In this document: positions 8,609 to 15,519 of the stretch, in pieces | How the letters are laid out: each line of letters opens with the position of its first letter | Numbering within the stretch: position 1 is the first letter of the stretch | Origin: Planctomycetota bacterium | Lineage (GTDB): Bacteria; Planctomycetota; Phycisphaerae; WQYP01 | Reading direction: 5' to 3' | Length of the DNA: 31,514 bases | NCBI GenBank assembly: GCA_023489375.1 | Contig: JAMDCX010000089.1 | Location: forward strand, 1 to 31,514 | Translations under genes and position numbers: made by a program | Notes under the pieces: generated by a model | The model's input: only the letters and a program-made list of their open reading frames with translations | Databases searched by the model: none | What the model was told of the DNA's origin: nothing

Positions 8609-8721
8609 ATATTGTGGCATGGGTATTTTGCCCATGAGAGTTCATGGCCAGAATGCCCGTGCTACGGACTTCTGAATTCCGTCTTTTTCAACATATTCAT
8701 AAGTCACCATTTATTCTCCGT

Positions 8722-8770
8722 GGCACATAAATGTGCCGGCTAACTTTTTCCGGTGGGATAAACCCACCGG
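8722..8770 (+). repeat. Two adjacent strong hairpins
   Basis: GGCACAT/ATGTGCC with a 2-nt loop (8722-8737) is followed by CCGGTGGG/CCCACCGG with a 5-nt loop (8750-8770). The second shares GGATAAACCC-N-CCGG with an inverted copy at 12029-12048. No T-tract follows, so neither is a classic terminator. Confidence 0.6.
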
Positions 8771-8810
8771 CTCGCCTCGCCCTGTAACCTGTAAATTACA
8801 ACTTGTAACC

Positions 8811-8895
8811 TCCGTTGTTCGTTGTTCGTTGTTCGTTGAGTTGCTGGGGCGTCGTGGTGAAATTGTTTTGGTTATATTCATTATTCACTTGCATT
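8811..8895 (-). repeat. Dispersed repeat with TTGTTCG heptamers, copy 1
   Basis: The region has 3.4 tandem copies of TTGTTCG (8815-8838), then a GGTGAAATTGTTTTGGTTATATTCATTATTCA-like segment. Its reverse complement matches 22876-22966 closely, and a shorter partial copy is at 30863-30895. The heptamers are also present in part at 12690-12706. Confidence 0.7.
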
Positions 8896-8932
8896 ATGAT
8901 TTTTCACGATATGGCCCCCATATAACCAATAA

Positions 8933-9055
8933 GTCACGACCGAACTGCACAAGCTACTGGAGGAAGTGTTGATGCGTCTCGCCGGCAACTGGCCCTGGTG
9001 GCCTCTCTACCAGATGACTGCCGAACGTTCCAACATCTTTCAATTGACCGGCTGA
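8933..9055 (+). pseudogene. Short coding-like remnant, C-terminal fragment of unknown protein
   Basis: An open frame of 40 codons encodes a peptide ending MTAERSNIFQLTG before TGA at 9053-9055. It includes NWPWWPLYQ, and its composition looks protein-like. It has no start of its own, except that an ATG at 8972 has GGAGGA 9 nt before it. It lies directly after the repeat at 8811-8895, so it may be the tail of a gene destroyed by insertion. I do not recognise the family. Confidence 0.3.
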
Positions 9056-9295
9056 CAACATGATAACCCAATTGGTCTATGGGGGTAAGGGAGTATTTTG
9101 CGCCGCTTAGCCCAAAAAACCGCTTAAATCATCACAACGTATATATACATGTAAAAATATAATAGCATCCGCCGCGCCGTGAATAATCCGGGTTAACTCT
9201 GAAAATTACGTCCCCGCCCCAAAAATATGGTCGTACCCAATAGGCAACATAATCAGGAGAAACGCGGGTATCAACCGGAACCCACATCCATCGGC

Positions 9296-9301
9296 TATAA
9301 T
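9296..9301 (+). promoter_or_regulatory. Perfect TATAAT -10 box upstream of thioredoxin-NHL gene
   Basis: TATAAT sits 26 nt before the ATG at 9328, leaving a leader of about 20 nt that contains the GAGG ribosome site (9317-9320). No convincing -35 is seen 16-18 nt upstream. Confidence 0.45.
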
Positions 9302-9327
9302 ATCTTTGCGAAGTCTGAGGATGGCAC

Positions 9328-11391
9328 ATGAATCATAAACTTAATCATACATGGACCATGTTGATGCTCGCGGGACTTACCGTGTCGGTTTTCCTTTTCT
9401 ACCACCGTATGATGAATAACGACAATCCGGTACTTGGCGTTACCGATTCTGGAATCCCGGCTCCGGACTTTCCCGCAGATTTTACCTGGATAAACACGCC
9501 CGAACCGCTGAGCTTTCAGCATCAATTGAAAGGGCAGGTGGTGCTGCTGGATTTCTGGACTTATGGATGCATTAACTGCATTCACTTGATTCCCACCGAA
9601 GAGCGTTTGCTGCATCATTTTGCCAATGAACCATTTGAAATTATCGGCGTGGAGAGCGCCAAGTTCACCAATGAAGCCGTGGCTTCGCATGTGCGTGATG
9701 CGGTGCTGCGCTATGGCATTACGAACCCGGTCATTGTTGATCAGCACATGCAAATATGGAACGAATATGGGGTTAACGCATGGCCCACACTGGTACTGGT
9801 GGATGCCTCCGGGCATGTAGTGGAATCTGTGGCGGGTGAAGTGAGCTATAAGGCATTGGAACAGGCAATTGCCACTACCATAGCCGTCGATCGTAAGGCC
9901 GGCACATTGGCCGTTCATCCACTGAATTTACCCGTGCAGCATACCCTGGTGTCCGCCACCGGATTGCTGTTTCCCGGCAACATCATCGCCGACGCCGCCA
10001 TGCACCGCCTTTTTATAGCGGATACCGGTCATAACCGGATTGTTGAAGCCACGTGGCCCGGAGCGATGGGACATTGCAAACTCGTGGAAACATTCGGTAA
10101 CGGTCGAGCAGGCCATGTTGATGGTGCCGCGGTTCATGCGGAATTTGATGCCCCACAGGGGTTGGCCGTGGATGATGGTTCGCTTTATGTCGCCGACACC
10201 ATGGGCCAGTACATCCGAAAGATTAATTTACATACGGATATGGTTTCTACGGTGCTGGGAAATGGCCGGGAGGTTTATGATACTTCGGGCGGCGGCATCG
10301 GGAGTCAACAGGGAATCAATTCTCCCTGGGGTTTAACTGCCCGCGGCCATACGCTGTACATAGCCATGGCCGGCGAGCATCAGATTTGGATGCTGAACCT
10401 GCAAACCGATCAAGCCCGGGCGCTGGCCGGCACCGGTGCTGAAGGTCTGCAAAATGGTCCTGCGGATCAAGCCCTGCTGGCGCAGCCGTCCGGATTGGCG
10501 CTCCATGGCCATATCCTTTATTTCGCCGACAGTGAAAACAGCGCTGTACGCGGGTTAAACCTGAAAACCATGACGGTATTTACCGTGATCGGACATGGGC
10601 TGTTTGATTTTGGTGATAAAAATGGCGGCCCCAATACCGCATTGCTGCAGCATGATCTGGACGTGGCCATGCTGGGAAAACAAATTCTTGTGGCGGACAC
10701 CTACAATGACCAACTACGGCTGGTAAATCCCGTAACTCGAAGGGTTTCAACTTACGTTGGCAACGGCCAACCGGGCACCGGCGTACCCGGAGGCCCGTTA
10801 GAACTCAATGAACCCGGCGGTCTGAGTATTGCAGGCCGCGATATTTTTGTTGCTGATACCAATAACCAGCGTCTTGTCGAAATCAACGCCCACCGTAAAT
10901 CCTGGCATCAGCTGGTTATTGCCGGGTTAACTGCGCCGGCAATGGATCGCCACGCTAAAGTCCCCGCAGCTTCCGTCACCATAGGCCCGACGACCACGGT
11001 ACAACTGAATCCCGACAGAACATTATCACTGCAATTCGTTCCCCAATTGCCGCCGTTTACACATCTGACTCCGGATATTCCAATGAGTATAAAAATTACA
11101 TCAGGATCGCATATTGTTACCGAAGAGTCCGTCAATGACCATGGCACAATACCGGTTGTGTTTGCTCTGACACCGAAGCAATTTGCCATGGCCAACATAC
11201 GCAATCATGTCCGGCAACTCTGGCGGGTCAAAGTATTTTTTGCGTATTGCACCAACGGAAATCAAGGTTTATGCGTACCGGCATCACAAACCTGGTCCTT
11301 GGCGGTTACCTTATGTAGCCGTGGAGTATCAAGGGCGCTACTGCCGCGTGCCCTGGAGGTTCCGGCACTCCAGCTAAGAAAGGACCACTGA
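9328..11391 (+). CDS. Membrane-anchored thioredoxin-like protein with NHL-repeat propeller (NHLRC2-like)
   Basis: This 687-residue protein has an N-terminal hydrophobic anchor (about residues 10-27) that places the rest outside the cytoplasm. Residues ~50-190 form a thioredoxin/TlpA-like domain with the redox pair Cys81-Ile-Asn-Cys84 in FWTYGCINCIH, the variant typical of NHLRC2-type proteins, plus a cis-Pro region NAWPTLVLVD. Residues ~205-540 carry repeated NHL motifs (for example GLAVDDGSLYVADTMGQYIRKI and GLSIAGRDIFVADTNNQRLVEI), forming a beta-propeller. A beta-rich C-terminal domain holds two Cys (AYCTNGNQGLC). GAGG lies 7 nt before the ATG. Its stop overlaps the start of the next gene by 1 nt. 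A thiol-redox role in the envelope is likely, but the substrate is unknown. Confidence 0.85.
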   Translation: MNHKLNHTWTMLMLAGLTVSVFLFYHRMMNNDNPVLGVTDSGIPAPDFPADFTWINTPEPLSFQHQLKGQVVLLDFWTYGCINCIHLIPTEERLLHHFANEPFEIIGVESAKFTNEAVASHVRDAVLRYGITNPVIVDQHMQIWNEYGVNAWPTLVLVDASGHVVESVAGEVSYKALEQAIATTIAVDRKAGTLAVHPLNLPVQHTLVSATGLLFPGNIIADAAMHRLFIADTGHNRIVEATWPGAMGHCKLVETFGNGRAGHVDGAAVHAEFDAPQGLAVDDGSLYVADTMGQYIRKINLHTDMVSTVLGNGREVYDTSGGGIGSQQGINSPWGLTARGHTLYIAMAGEHQIWMLNLQTDQARALAGTGAEGLQNGPADQALLAQPSGLALHGHILYFADSENSAVRGLNLKTMTVFTVIGHGLFDFGDKNGGPNTALLQHDLDVAMLGKQILVADTYNDQLRLVNPVTRRVSTYVGNGQPGTGVPGGPLELNEPGGLSIAGRDIFVADTNNQRLVEINAHRKSWHQLVIAGLTAPAMDRHAKVPAASVTIGPTTTVQLNPDRTLSLQFVPQLPPFTHLTPDIPMSIKITSGSHIVTEESVNDHGTIPVVFALTPKQFAMANIRNHVRQLWRVKVFFAYCTNGNQGLCVPASQTWSLAVTLCSRGVSRALLPRALEVPALQLRKDH

Positions 11392-11618
11392 TGAAATTGA
11401 ATTGCAACATTGATTCACAGGGAAGCCTTATCCGCGGCATCGGCGGCAGCACTCTACTGGGCCTGGCCATAGTACTGGCATTGGTGGCCTGGTGCACAAG
11501 TTGGAGCTGGCTCTGGTGGCTCATTGCCGTTTGCACTATGGGAGGCGTCGCGCAGCTTTTTGAGGCGGCCAATTCATGGTGCGTGATACGCGCTCTGGGC
11601 TATAAAACGAAAATATGA
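11391..11618 (+). CDS. Small DUF2892/YgaP-like inner-membrane protein
   Basis: This 75-residue protein has two hydrophobic helices (about 19-36 and 40-58). The pattern fits the DUF2892 (YgaP transmembrane) family: a polar N-terminus with a GSLIRGIGGSTLLG segment, then a C-terminal NSWCVIRALGYKTKI with a single conserved-type Cys-containing motif. The TGATG junction (stop of the thioredoxin-NHL gene overlapping this ATG at 11391) suggests translational coupling, so the two products may act together at the membrane. The family is assigned from motif memory and not from a search. The function is unknown. Confidence 0.65.
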   Translation: MKLNCNIDSQGSLIRGIGGSTLLGLAIVLALVAWCTSWSWLWWLIAVCTMGGVAQLFEAANSWCVIRALGYKTKI

Positions 11619-11621
11619 ATG

Positions 11622-11680
11622 GAACCATTCACAGCCCGGCCGCCAAAATCGCCCGCACCTGGCTACACCGCAATGAGTAA
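11622..11680 (+). repeat. Dispersed repeat, TAACCRTTCACRG family, copy 2
   Basis: It begins GAACCATTCACAG and continues CCCGGCCGCCA, ATCG, CCGCAC and ends CAATGAGTAATGAGAC. The word order is the same as at 8543-8608. It starts 4 nt after the stop codon of the DUF2892-like gene. Confidence 0.7.
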
Positions 11681-11716
11681 TGAGACCGCCTTATGGCCAT
11701 TAGGAATGGGACCGGA

Positions 11717-11818
11717 ATAACTTCCCGATTGGCATTACCATGGAATACTCCACCACCGGCATAGCTGGTGGCTATATGACGGATGGTGCTCCGGAATTTG
11801 CGCACCAACCGGCATAAC
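11717..11818 (+). repeat. Stem-loop repeat, copy A
   Basis: It matches 14434-14526 along about 95 bases. Both contain a central hairpin: here CCACCGGC-ATA-GCTGGTGG, there CCACCGGT-AAA-GCCGGTGG. The differences keep every pair as Watson-Crick or G-U, which hints at selection or founder symmetry on the structure. Both copies continue into GGCTAT and GGTGCTCCGGAAT. Confidence 0.7.
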
Positions 11819-11852
11819 AAATATTTGGAAGTTATTATGCGCCAGTTCTTTA

Positions 11853-11947
11853 TTGAGACGTTGCGCTACGCTACACATAAAAGTGATGAATGTACTGTAA
11901 ACCGCAATGACCCAAAGAACGCAAAGATAATTGGTAACCATTCACGG
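11853..11947. repeat. Composite repeat with CGCAAAG 9-mers
   Basis: An inverted copy of the GTCTCATTAAGGCC module edge (11853-11876) is followed by ACCGCAATGACCCAAAGAACGC and AAAGATAATTGG (11901-11934), ending in TAACCATTCACGG (11935-11947). The same order occurs on the minus strand at 23234-23300, where the 9-mers read CCGCAAAGG, CGCAAAGAA, CGCAAAGAT. Confidence 0.65.
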
Positions 11948-12148
11948 GGTTATAACGTGAAAAAATATAATGCAAATGAATAATGAATAGTATTTAGCAT
12001 TTAGGAGAAGAGACGAGGAAAATGCGAGCCGGCGGGTTTATCCTGCCGAGATGTTACGCCGCGACCGTGGGTCGCGCCCACAATTAGAGGTGACGCATGA
12101 TGAGCAAAGAGCAATGAGCAAACAACCATTGCGACTCCTGCGTTTTTA

Positions 12149-12210
12149 AGTGTAGCGCAGCGCAACGTCTCATTAAGGCCGCCAGGCCGTCTCATTACTC
12201 ATTATTCATT
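12149..12210 (+). repeat. GTCTCATTAAGGCC repeat module, copy 1
   Basis: AGTGTAGCGCAGCGCAACG is followed by TCTCATTAAGGCCGCCAGG and CCGTCTCATTACTCATTATT. It is nearly identical to 23277-23336 in the same orientation. The flanking modules there are in the opposite orientation relative to this locus, so the units have been shuffled. Confidence 0.7.
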
Positions 12211-12262
12211 GCGGCACGACCGCAGAGTGGATGATGTTGGTGGCCGGGCTGTGAACGGTTGC

Positions 12263-12550
12263 GATAATTGGTTATTGATCATTGTTCTCTGATCGTGTTT
12301 TTTTTACAACAGAGGAAACGGAGGAACGCAGAGGTAACTACTCCCAATAATATATAATCTGTAACCTCTTCTAGCAAAGTCAAACGGGTGAAAACAAGGG
12401 AATGTCTTAGCCACTATCCAAGCAGCGGACGCGGATTTTGCCAGCCCCCCTTATGGGGCTGACCAAAACTTGTTGTGCCAACTCCCGATCCACTTCCTTC
12501 AGCGATCACTTATCCAGAATCGCCTTCCACGAACCATTCGCTCTCGAAGT
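12263..12550 (+). repeat. Long repeat module, copy 1
   Basis: About 290 bases run from GATAATTGGTTATTGATC through ACAGAGGAAACGGAGGAACG, TGTCTTAGCCACTATCCAAG and a GCCAGCCCC hairpin to CTCTCGAAG. The reverse complement of 22961-23243 matches along the whole length with scattered substitutions. It continues after the MITE-like insertion at 12556-12678. Confidence 0.75.
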
Positions 12551-12555
12551 ACAAC

Positions 12556-12678
12556 GTAACCGTTCACGAAGGGGCAACTGGGCAGGCTGGAAGCCTGCAC
12601 CACAAGGGTTCCCACCCTTTGGGCTATGTCAAAACCGCGGTAATTCTGGCCCGCCGACATGACCGTGAACGGTTAACC
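12556..12678. mobile_element. MITE-like element with 12-bp inverted repeats and 6-bp target duplication
   Basis: Perfect terminal inverted repeats TAACCGTTCACG (12557-12568) and CGTGAACGGTTA (12664-12675) enclose hairpins GCAGGCT/AGCCTGC (12582-12598) and AAGGGT/ACCCTT (12604-12619). TACAAC flanks both sides (12550-12555 and 12679-12684). The other copy of the surrounding repeat has a single TACAAC (minus strand, 22961-22956) and no insert, so it behaves as an empty site. No transposase is encoded. Confidence 0.65.
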
Positions 12679-12932
12679 TACAACCTCCGTAGCTTGTTGT
12701 TCGTTGTGGTATTTATCACGGATTATTGAAATTATCCTCCGACGACCTCCGTTACCTCGTCGCCTTTGCGATTCAAAAGTGATTAGCACCGTGGCCAAGG
12801 GCGGACGATTTTGCTGGCCGGGCGGTGAATGATTACGGCATGGTTATATGAGAAGCGAGCACCTGCATCACCAAACGGTGGTCGACACTCGATTCTGTAT
12901 AATCCTCCGCCATTATGAACGGTTACACACTG

Positions 12933-14348
12933 TTATTCCAATGCAGCCAACGCGTCTTCCAGAGTGCGACAGGTGGTAATATGTATCTGCGGAGGAGCGG
13001 CGGCAGCGGCGGCTTTGTCGGCTTCGCTGCGGTGAATGGGCACCAGCAGGCGGCTATATCCCAGTCGCCCGGCTTCACTGATGCGTTGCCCAAGGGAGCC
13101 GATTTGCCGAAACTCTCCCAGCAGACCCAATTCACCCATAACCAGAGTTCGGCTGGAAAGTCCACGCTTCATGCGGGAGCCGGCGATGGCCAGTGCGATC
13201 GCAGCATCCGCCGCCGGATCATTCACCCGCATTCCTCCTACCACATTGACGAATACGTCCTGATCTGCCAGACGTAAACCTCCGCGTTTCTCCAAGACCG
13301 CAATAATCATCGCCACGCGATTGGCATCGCAGCCACTGACTTTTCTGCGGGTAGATCCCAACATACTGTCCGTTGTCAGCGCCTGAATTTCCAGCGCCAA
13401 AACACGCGAGCCTTGGGTGACAGCGCAGATAACGCTGCCGGGCGGAGAACCTGCGTGCGGTTCAATTAATAACGCTGAGGCATCCGGCACATTTTCCAAC
13501 CCGGTAAGTCCCATGCGAAACAATCCGACTTCCAACGTATTGCCGTGACGGTTTTTAACGCAGCGGACAATGCGATGATCGTGATGCGTATCACCTTCAA
13601 AATAAAGGACAGTATCAACAATATGCTCCAGGAGTTTCGGTCCTGCCAGCAGGCCCTGCTTGGTAACATGCCCCACCAGACAAACCGCCGTTCCGCCGGC
13701 TTTGGCCAGATAGACCAATTCCGTGGCACAGTCGCGCAACTGTGAAATACTACCGGGTGGAGCGGCATTGGTGGGTTCATAAATCATCTGCACCGAATCA
13801 ATGACGCACAGATGGGGGCGTAACTTTTGAATTTGCCGTCCGATTTTTTCCAGATTGGTCTGAGCATATATCAGTAAATGGTCATCACCGACGCCCAGAC
13901 GCCTGGCCCGTAATTTAGTCTGCGACGCAGATTCTTCACTGCTGACATACAGCACGCGATGCCCCTGCCGCGCCATGCGGTCGCCCGCCTGTAACAGCAG
14001 CGTGGATTTACCAATACCCGGATCTCCTCCCAGTAAAACCGCGGAATTTGGAACTATACCGCCGCCGAGAACGCGGTCAAACTCCGACAACCCTGTAGGC
14101 ATGCGGGGTACATCAAAATCGGGAATTTCCGATATTGGCCGGGCGGGGACATCCTCCAACGCGGCTGAAGTCCCGAGGGGAGAGGCCGCTTCGCCGTCTG
14201 ATAACGCGCGTGGGCGGTGTGGATCCGCGGCAGCTTGAGTCATCTGCTCCAAACTGTCCCAGGAATTGCAATCCGGGCATTTTCCCATCCATTTGGGTTG
14301 TATTGCACCGCAATTGCGACAAACAAAGTATGTTTTTTCTTTAGCCAT
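12933..14348 (-). CDS. radA: DNA repair protein RadA
   Basis: This RecA-family ATPase processes recombination intermediates and promotes branch migration. Its 471 residues show the complete RadA order: an N-terminal C4 zinc finger (Cys10, 13, 24 and 27 in VCRNCGAIQPKWMGKCPDC), a Walker A motif GDPGIGKS at 108-115, Walker B in LCVIDSVQM, the RadA-specific KNRHG at 265-269, and a C-terminal Lon-protease-like domain without the protease dyad (GELGLLGEFRQIGSLGQRI). The length is normal. The ATG at 14348 has no Shine-Dalgarno sequence. A TATAAT box ends 7 nt upstream, suggesting a leaderless transcript. The gene stands alone and is divergent from kdp. Confidence 0.97.
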   Translation of the reverse strand: MAKEKTYFVCRNCGAIQPKWMGKCPDCNSWDSLEQMTQAAADPHRPRALSDGEAASPLGTSAALEDVPARPISEIPDFDVPRMPTGLSEFDRVLGGGIVPNSAVLLGGDPGIGKSTLLLQAGDRMARQGHRVLYVSSEESASQTKLRARRLGVGDDHLLIYAQTNLEKIGRQIQKLRPHLCVIDSVQMIYEPTNAAPPGSISQLRDCATELVYLAKAGGTAVCLVGHVTKQGLLAGPKLLEHIVDTVLYFEGDTHHDHRIVRCVKNRHGNTLEVGLFRMGLTGLENVPDASALLIEPHAGSPPGSVICAVTQGSRVLALEIQALTTDSMLGSTRRKVSGCDANRVAMIIAVLEKRGGLRLADQDVFVNVVGGMRVNDPAADAAIALAIAGSRMKRGLSSRTLVMGELGLLGEFRQIGSLGQRISEAGRLGYSRLLVPIHRSEADKAAAAAAPPQIHITTCRTLEDALAALE

Positions 14349-14355
14349 TTATAAA

Positions 14356-14361
14356 ATTATA
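14356..14361 (-). promoter_or_regulatory. TATAAT box positioned for a leaderless radA mRNA
   Basis: On the minus strand TATAAT is followed by TTTATAA and then the radA ATG. Initiation at the normal distance would place +1 at or next to the start codon, and no ribosome-binding site is present. No good -35 is visible. Confidence 0.45.
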
Positions 14362-15222
14362 CTCTGGAACAGTAAATTGGAAGGATAAACCAGAACGTTG
14401 AGTAAGGAATGTCGCGTTAGAAACGGGGCTGTGATAATATCCCGCTTGGCGTTACCATCGAATAGTCCACCACCGGTAAAGCCGGTGGCTATTTAACGGA
14501 CGGTGCTCCGGAATCCGTACACCAATCAGATCATTCACTTTTATGAAATTATTGTGTACCTGTTTCTTACGCTCAAAATCACGGCCGGGAAAAAAAATGT
14601 GTTTTTTTACTTGTCTTTTTTCTTAGAAAGGGCGACAATAATACTTGGATGAGCCTAAACGGAGTTTCCGAGAAAGGAGTTTCCACAGCAAGCAGCGTTT
14701 AATCTCAAGCAGATTAAACTGAAAGAACCGCGCCAGTGGCGTCAAATATGTACTCCACCGTTAAAAAACATGGAATTGTTTAATAGTTTATATCCGGTGG
14801 GTTCAATGTGATGTCGTTGGGGCGGTTTTTCATGCGCTGCAATTGATTGTTATCGAACACTTTCACAATCACTCCCGAAGGCGGTTTTATGGGGCGCGGC
14901 CATCAATATTGTTAAAAGCCCACCGTCACCACAAGTTTGCATATTCGAGAAGTTTCCTGGGGAATCCCGCGTTACTCTATAGCTAAACAACCCTTTCCCG
15001 GCTATTGGTGGCCGCTGGAAGATGTGTATATACCGGAGTAAAAACTACAGTCATGGTTTTTAGTTATATAAATATATACGTGTACAATAATACAATATGA
15101 TATACTGGAATCCTGCAATCCTGCACTTGTTAAACGTCATGTTGCCTGAAGTTTTCCATCCCGATAATTACACAATTTACGGCTGAAAAACCGGATAACA
15201 TCGCGTTTGTGAAGAATCGGGG
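14362..15222. other. Gene-free region between radA and kdp
   Basis: The region holds the second copy of the stem-loop repeat (14434-14526). The remaining ~700 bases have several short frames broken by stops, a T-rich stretch near 14600-14630 and a doubled GGAGTTTCC (near 14670-14690). I see no gene that I can support. Confidence 0.6.
14434..14526 (+). repeat. Stem-loop repeat, copy B
   Basis: This is the partner of 11717-11818. The central hairpin is CCACCGGT-AAA-GCCGGTGG, followed by GGCTAT and GGTGCTCCGGAAT as in copy A. It lies 85 nt upstream of the radA start, on the side away from the gene. Confidence 0.7.
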
Positions 15223-15295
15223 CAATTTTTACAGAATCTTTACATCTTCGGCCTCAATTTTTACAGCATTTTGATATGGCACCACGTAACATAAT
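15223..15295 (+). promoter_or_regulatory. Candidate KdpE-type operator and kdp promoter
   Basis: AATYTTTACA occurs three times: AATTTTTACA at 15224-15233, AATCTTTACA at 15235-15244 and AATTTTTACA at 15256-15265. The first and third extend to an identical 12-mer CAATTTTTACAG. Spacings are 11 and 21 bp, one and two helical turns, as OmpR-family response regulators prefer. CATAAT at 15290-15295 is a plausible -10. No good -35 is seen, which fits activator dependence. The link to KdpE is inference. Confidence 0.5.
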
Positions 15296-15304
15296 CTAAA
15301 TAGA

Positions 15305-15320
15305 CCACGCCGGAGCGTGG
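15305..15320 (+). other. Leader hairpin upstream of kdp operon
   Basis: CCACGC-CGGA-GCGTGG forms a perfect 6-bp stem with a 4-nt loop, 20 nt before the first start codon and just upstream of the AAGGAG ribosome site (15328-15333). It may stabilise the mRNA 5' end. Confidence 0.5.
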
Positions 15321-15340
15321 ATTGGTTAAGGAGTGTTCTT

Positions 15341-15430
15341 ATGGATGCTTTATATATCGGAGCCATGATTTTGCTTGGCATAATTACCTGGATGTTGATG
15401 AAACTCTGTGAATATTTAGGAGATCGATAA
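15341..15430 (+). CDS. 29-residue small membrane protein at head of kdp operon
   Basis: A 29-residue frame starts with ATG 7 nt after a strong AAGGAG and ends with TAA overlapping the kdpF ATG by one base. The product is one hydrophobic helix (about residues 4-20, LYIGAMILLGIITWMLM) followed by a polar KLCEYLGDR tail. Its good ribosome site, tight coupling and position between the operator and kdpF make it a real gene in my view. It resembles KdpF in size but not in sequence, and it ends in a Cys-Glu motif. It may be an accessory peptide of the KdpFABC pump. No symbol is assigned. Confidence 0.65.
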   Translation: MDALYIGAMILLGIITWMLMKLCEYLGDR

Positions 15431-15519
15431 TGAACGTTATGGACTGGATCGGCCTGGTGCTCGCGGGCGCCATTCTCATTTACCTGATTATTGCGATGCT
15501 TTTTCCGGAGAAGTTCTGA
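15430..15519 (+). CDS. kdpF: Potassium-transporting ATPase small subunit F
   Basis: This single-helix peptide of 29 residues (about residues 5-25, WIGLVLAGAILIYLIIAMLFPEKF) matches the KdpF family in length, in the YLIIAMLFPEKF ending and in position directly before kdpA. KdpF is a lipid-like stabiliser of the KdpFABC complex in the inner membrane. AGGAG in the end of the preceding ORF serves as ribosome site. Both ends overlap neighbours by one base (TAATG before, TGATG after), so translation of the three genes is probably coupled. Confidence 0.9.
   Translation: MNVMDWIGLVLAGAILIYLIIAMLFPEKF

Larger units (their letters stand above)
8536..9327. other. Repeat-rich intergenic region between ferritin-like and thioredoxin-NHL genes
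   Basis: There is no complete gene in these 792 bases. The region holds a copy of the TAACCRTTCACRG repeat (8543-8608), three hairpins (8618-8636, 8722-8737 and 8750-8770), a copy of the TTGTTCG-containing repeat (8811-8895) and a short coding-like remnant (8933-9055). At its right end is a perfect TATAAT before the next gene. The remaining AT-rich stretch 9056-9290 shows nothing recognisable. Confidence 0.7.
11619..12932. other. 1.3-kb mosaic of intergenic repeats between convergent genes
   Basis: No credible protein gene is seen. The stretch is built from modules that recur elsewhere in the window: 13-bp TAACCRTTCACRG ends at 11622, 11935, 12249, 12557, 12663 and 12823, a stem-loop repeat (11717-11818), a CGCAAAG-rich module (11901-11934), a GTCTCATTAAGGCC module (12149-12210) and a long module (12263-12684) carrying a MITE-like insertion. 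The neighbours converge on it, so it may also contain terminators. Confidence 0.75.

Noticed and set aside
11183..11377. Frameshift in the thioredoxin-NHL gene suggested by an overlapping second frame
   Set aside because: The main frame keeps the expected C-terminal Cys-containing pattern (AYCTNGNQGLC) to its own stop, so no shift is needed.
14796..15041. Broken frame with SGGFNVMSLGRFF and GYWWPLEDVYIPE, vaguely like the end of a pilin-type protein
   Set aside because: It has two internal stops, lacks the expected Asp-Gly motif and is too short to assign to a family.
15180..15340. c-di-AMP (ydaO-type) riboswitch upstream of kdp
   Set aside because: Only a simple 6-bp hairpin is present. 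The leader is too short and lacks the riboswitch's conserved helices.
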